From the NCBI RefSeq assembly GCF_005047355.1, contig NZ_SUMC01000001.1, forward strand, positions 248,001 to 312,000: 64,000 nt of DNA, given 5' to 3'. Made by a program: the position numbers and the translations under genes. Position 1 is the stretch's first letter. The number at the start of each line of letters is the position of its first letter. Under the pieces are notes generated by a model. The model searched no databases. It saw only the letters and a list, made by a program, of their open reading frames with translations, and was not told where the DNA came from. The stretch is from Actinacidiphila oryziradicis. GTDB taxonomy: Bacteria; Actinomycetota; Actinomycetes; Streptomycetales; Streptomycetaceae. Positions 62,852-64,000 of this stretch are shown here, one piece after another.

Positions 62852-64000
62852 ATGTGCGGGATCGTCGGATACATCGGGAAGCGTGATGTCGCCCCGCTGC
62901 TGCTGGAAGGGCTGCAGCGGCTGGAGTACCGCGGCTATGACTCGGCAGGCATCGCCATCATCAGGAAAACCCAGTCCGGCACGAGCCTGAAGACCGCCAA
63001 GGCCAAGGGCCGGGTCCGGGAGCTGGAGGCCCAGATCCCCAAGCGGTTCGCCGGCACCACCGGCATCGCGCACACCCGCTGGGCCACCCATGGCGCACCG
63101 AGCGACGAGAACGCGCACCCGCACCTGGACGGGGACAGCAAGGTCGCGATCGTCCACAACGGCATCGTCGACAACGCCTCCGAGATCCGCGCCAAGCTGA
63201 CCGCCGACGGCGTCGTCTTCACCTCCGAGACCGACTCCGAGGTGCTCGCCCACCTCATCGGCCGCTCCCAGGCCTCCACGTTGGAGGAGATGGTCCAGCA
63301 GGCCCTCTCCCGCGTTGAGGGCACCTACGGCATCGCTGTGCTGCACGCCGACTTCCCGGACCGGATCGTCGTGGCCCGCAACGGCTCCCCGGTCGTGCTC
63401 GGCATCGGGGAGAACGAGATGTTCGTGGCATCCGACGTCGCCGCCCTGGTCCGCCACACGCGCCAGGTCATCACCCTGGACGACGGCGAGATGGCCACCC
63501 TCACCGCCGGGGACTACCGCACCTACACCACCGAGGGCAGCCGCACCTCGGCCTCCCCCACCACCATCGAGTGGGAGGCCGAGAACTACGACCTCGGCGG
63601 CCATGACACCTATATGCACAAGGAGATCGCCGAGCAGCCGGACGCGGTCGACCGCGTGCTGCGCGGCCGGATCGACGACCGCTTCGCCACCGTGCACCTA
63701 GGGGGGCTCAATCTGGACGCCCGCGAGGCGCGCGGAGTGCGCAGGGTGAAGATCCTCGGCTGCGGCTCGGCGTACTACTCGGGCCAGATCGGCGCCCAGC
63801 TGATCGAGGAGCTGGCCCGCATCCCCGCCGATGCCGAGCCAGCCAGCGAGTTCCGCTACCGCAACGCGGTCGTGGACCCCCACACCCTCTACATCGCGGT
63901 CAGCCAGTCCGGGGAGACATACGACACCCTGGCGGCCGTCCAGGAGCTCAAGCGCAAGGGCGCCAGGGTCCTCGGCGTGGTCAATGTCGTCGGCAGCGCG
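62852..64000 (+). CDS. glmS: glutamine-fructose-6-phosphate aminotransferase (3' end outside window)
   Basis: 383 codons of a protein normally about 605-620 residues. Cys2 of MCGIVGYIG is the N-terminal nucleophile of the glutaminase domain (EYRGYDSAGIAI, TRWATHGAPSDENAHPH, HNGIVDNASEIR). The hinge and first SIS domain follow (MHKEIAEQPDAVDRVLRGRI, KILGCGSAYYSGQIGAQLIE, VSQSGETYDTLAAVQELKRK), where the window ends. It makes glucosamine-6-phosphate for cell-wall precursors. ATG 62852 has GGGAGGGA upstream. Possibly one of two glmS copies in the genome. Confidence 0.95.
   Translation, partial: MCGIVGYIGKRDVAPLLLEGLQRLEYRGYDSAGIAIIRKTQSGTSLKTAKAKGRVRELEAQIPKRFAGTTGIAHTRWATHGAPSDENAHPHLDGDSKVAIVHNGIVDNASEIRAKLTADGVVFTSETDSEVLAHLIGRSQASTLEEMVQQALSRVEGTYGIAVLHADFPDRIVVARNGSPVVLGIGENEMFVASDVAALVRHTRQVITLDDGEMATLTAGDYRTYTTEGSRTSASPTTIEWEAENYDLGGHDTYMHKEIAEQPDAVDRVLRGRIDDRFATVHLGGLNLDAREARGVRRVKILGCGSAYYSGQIGAQLIEELARIPADAEPASEFRYRNAVVDPHTLYIAVSQSGETYDTLAAVQELKRKGARVLGVVNVVGSA

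Noticed and set aside
1-64000. CRISPR array, rRNA or tRNA genes, complete insertion sequence
   Set aside because: No regularly spaced repeats, no conserved rRNA blocks, no cloverleaf with CCA-type ends and no transposase frame were found by eye; an automated scan would be decisive.

Overview
This window reads as a Streptomyces chromosome segment. GC content is very high, codon third positions are almost all G or C, many genes start with GTG or TTG and overlap by 4 bp (ATGA, GTGA, TTGA), and the families are typical of the genus. From memory, not checked here, citrate synthase to glmS follows the order of the S. coelicolor SCO2736-SCO2789 interval.

Region 1 (1-3285) is the ragged edge of a gene island. 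It holds the 3' end of a ThiF/E1-like gene overlapping a PqqD-domain plus M50-type membrane protease gene, a pair suggesting modified-peptide (RiPP) maturation. After it come two broken genes: a frameshifted methyltransferase of the type found with ATP-grasp peptide maturases, and the first 54 codons of a beta-helix protein, with a 13-bp inverted repeat at their junction. Region 2 (3286-7122) has two large regulators, PucR-like and LuxR/MalT-like. Region 3 (7197-14689) is a second chaperone set on the minus strand, dnaK-grpE-dnaJ(CbpA type)-cbpM-clpB, facing a divergent Hsp20 gene across a spacer that carries a 119-bp MITE. Region 4 (14740-20016) contains a truncated PxpC gene, an M3 oligopeptidase, a small helix-turn-helix protein, a DedA protein and an SDR oxidoreductase.

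Region 5 (20599-30308) has citrate synthase, a RecD2-type helicase, and a complete ribose operon led by its own LacI repressor (rbsR-A-C-B-K-D) behind two tandem operators. Region 6 (31056-39031) is a LacI-controlled sugar-modification locus: TIM-barrel isomerase/epimerase, DUF993 aldolase-like protein, two Gfo/Idh/MocA dehydrogenases, a cupin and a DUF6807 (PmoA) protein. Three copies of one operator motif tie two transcription units to the repressor gene. A 300-bp MITE sits between the units and overlaps the end of the cupin gene. I consider this the best candidate for an undescribed pathway, possibly oxidative (3-keto) sugar or glycoside catabolism.

Region 7 (39114-53357) is mixed: EamA exporter with divergent LysR, a lipoprotein, a secreted tripeptidyl aminopeptidase, a 1310-residue fused ABC exporter, a phytase-like secreted protein, agmatinase with a divergent PucR regulator, a putative phosphatase and a NarL-type response regulator whose kinase follows (53354-54463). 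Region 8 (54622-62376) is a leucine/acyl-CoA catabolic cluster: acyl-CoA dehydrogenase, TetR, carboxylase beta and alpha subunits, HMG-CoA lyase and a second acyl-CoA dehydrogenase, with two 16-bp palindromic operators in the divergent promoter. The window ends in a small conserved gene and the first 383 codons of glmS. No rRNA, tRNA, CRISPR or complete transposase gene was seen.
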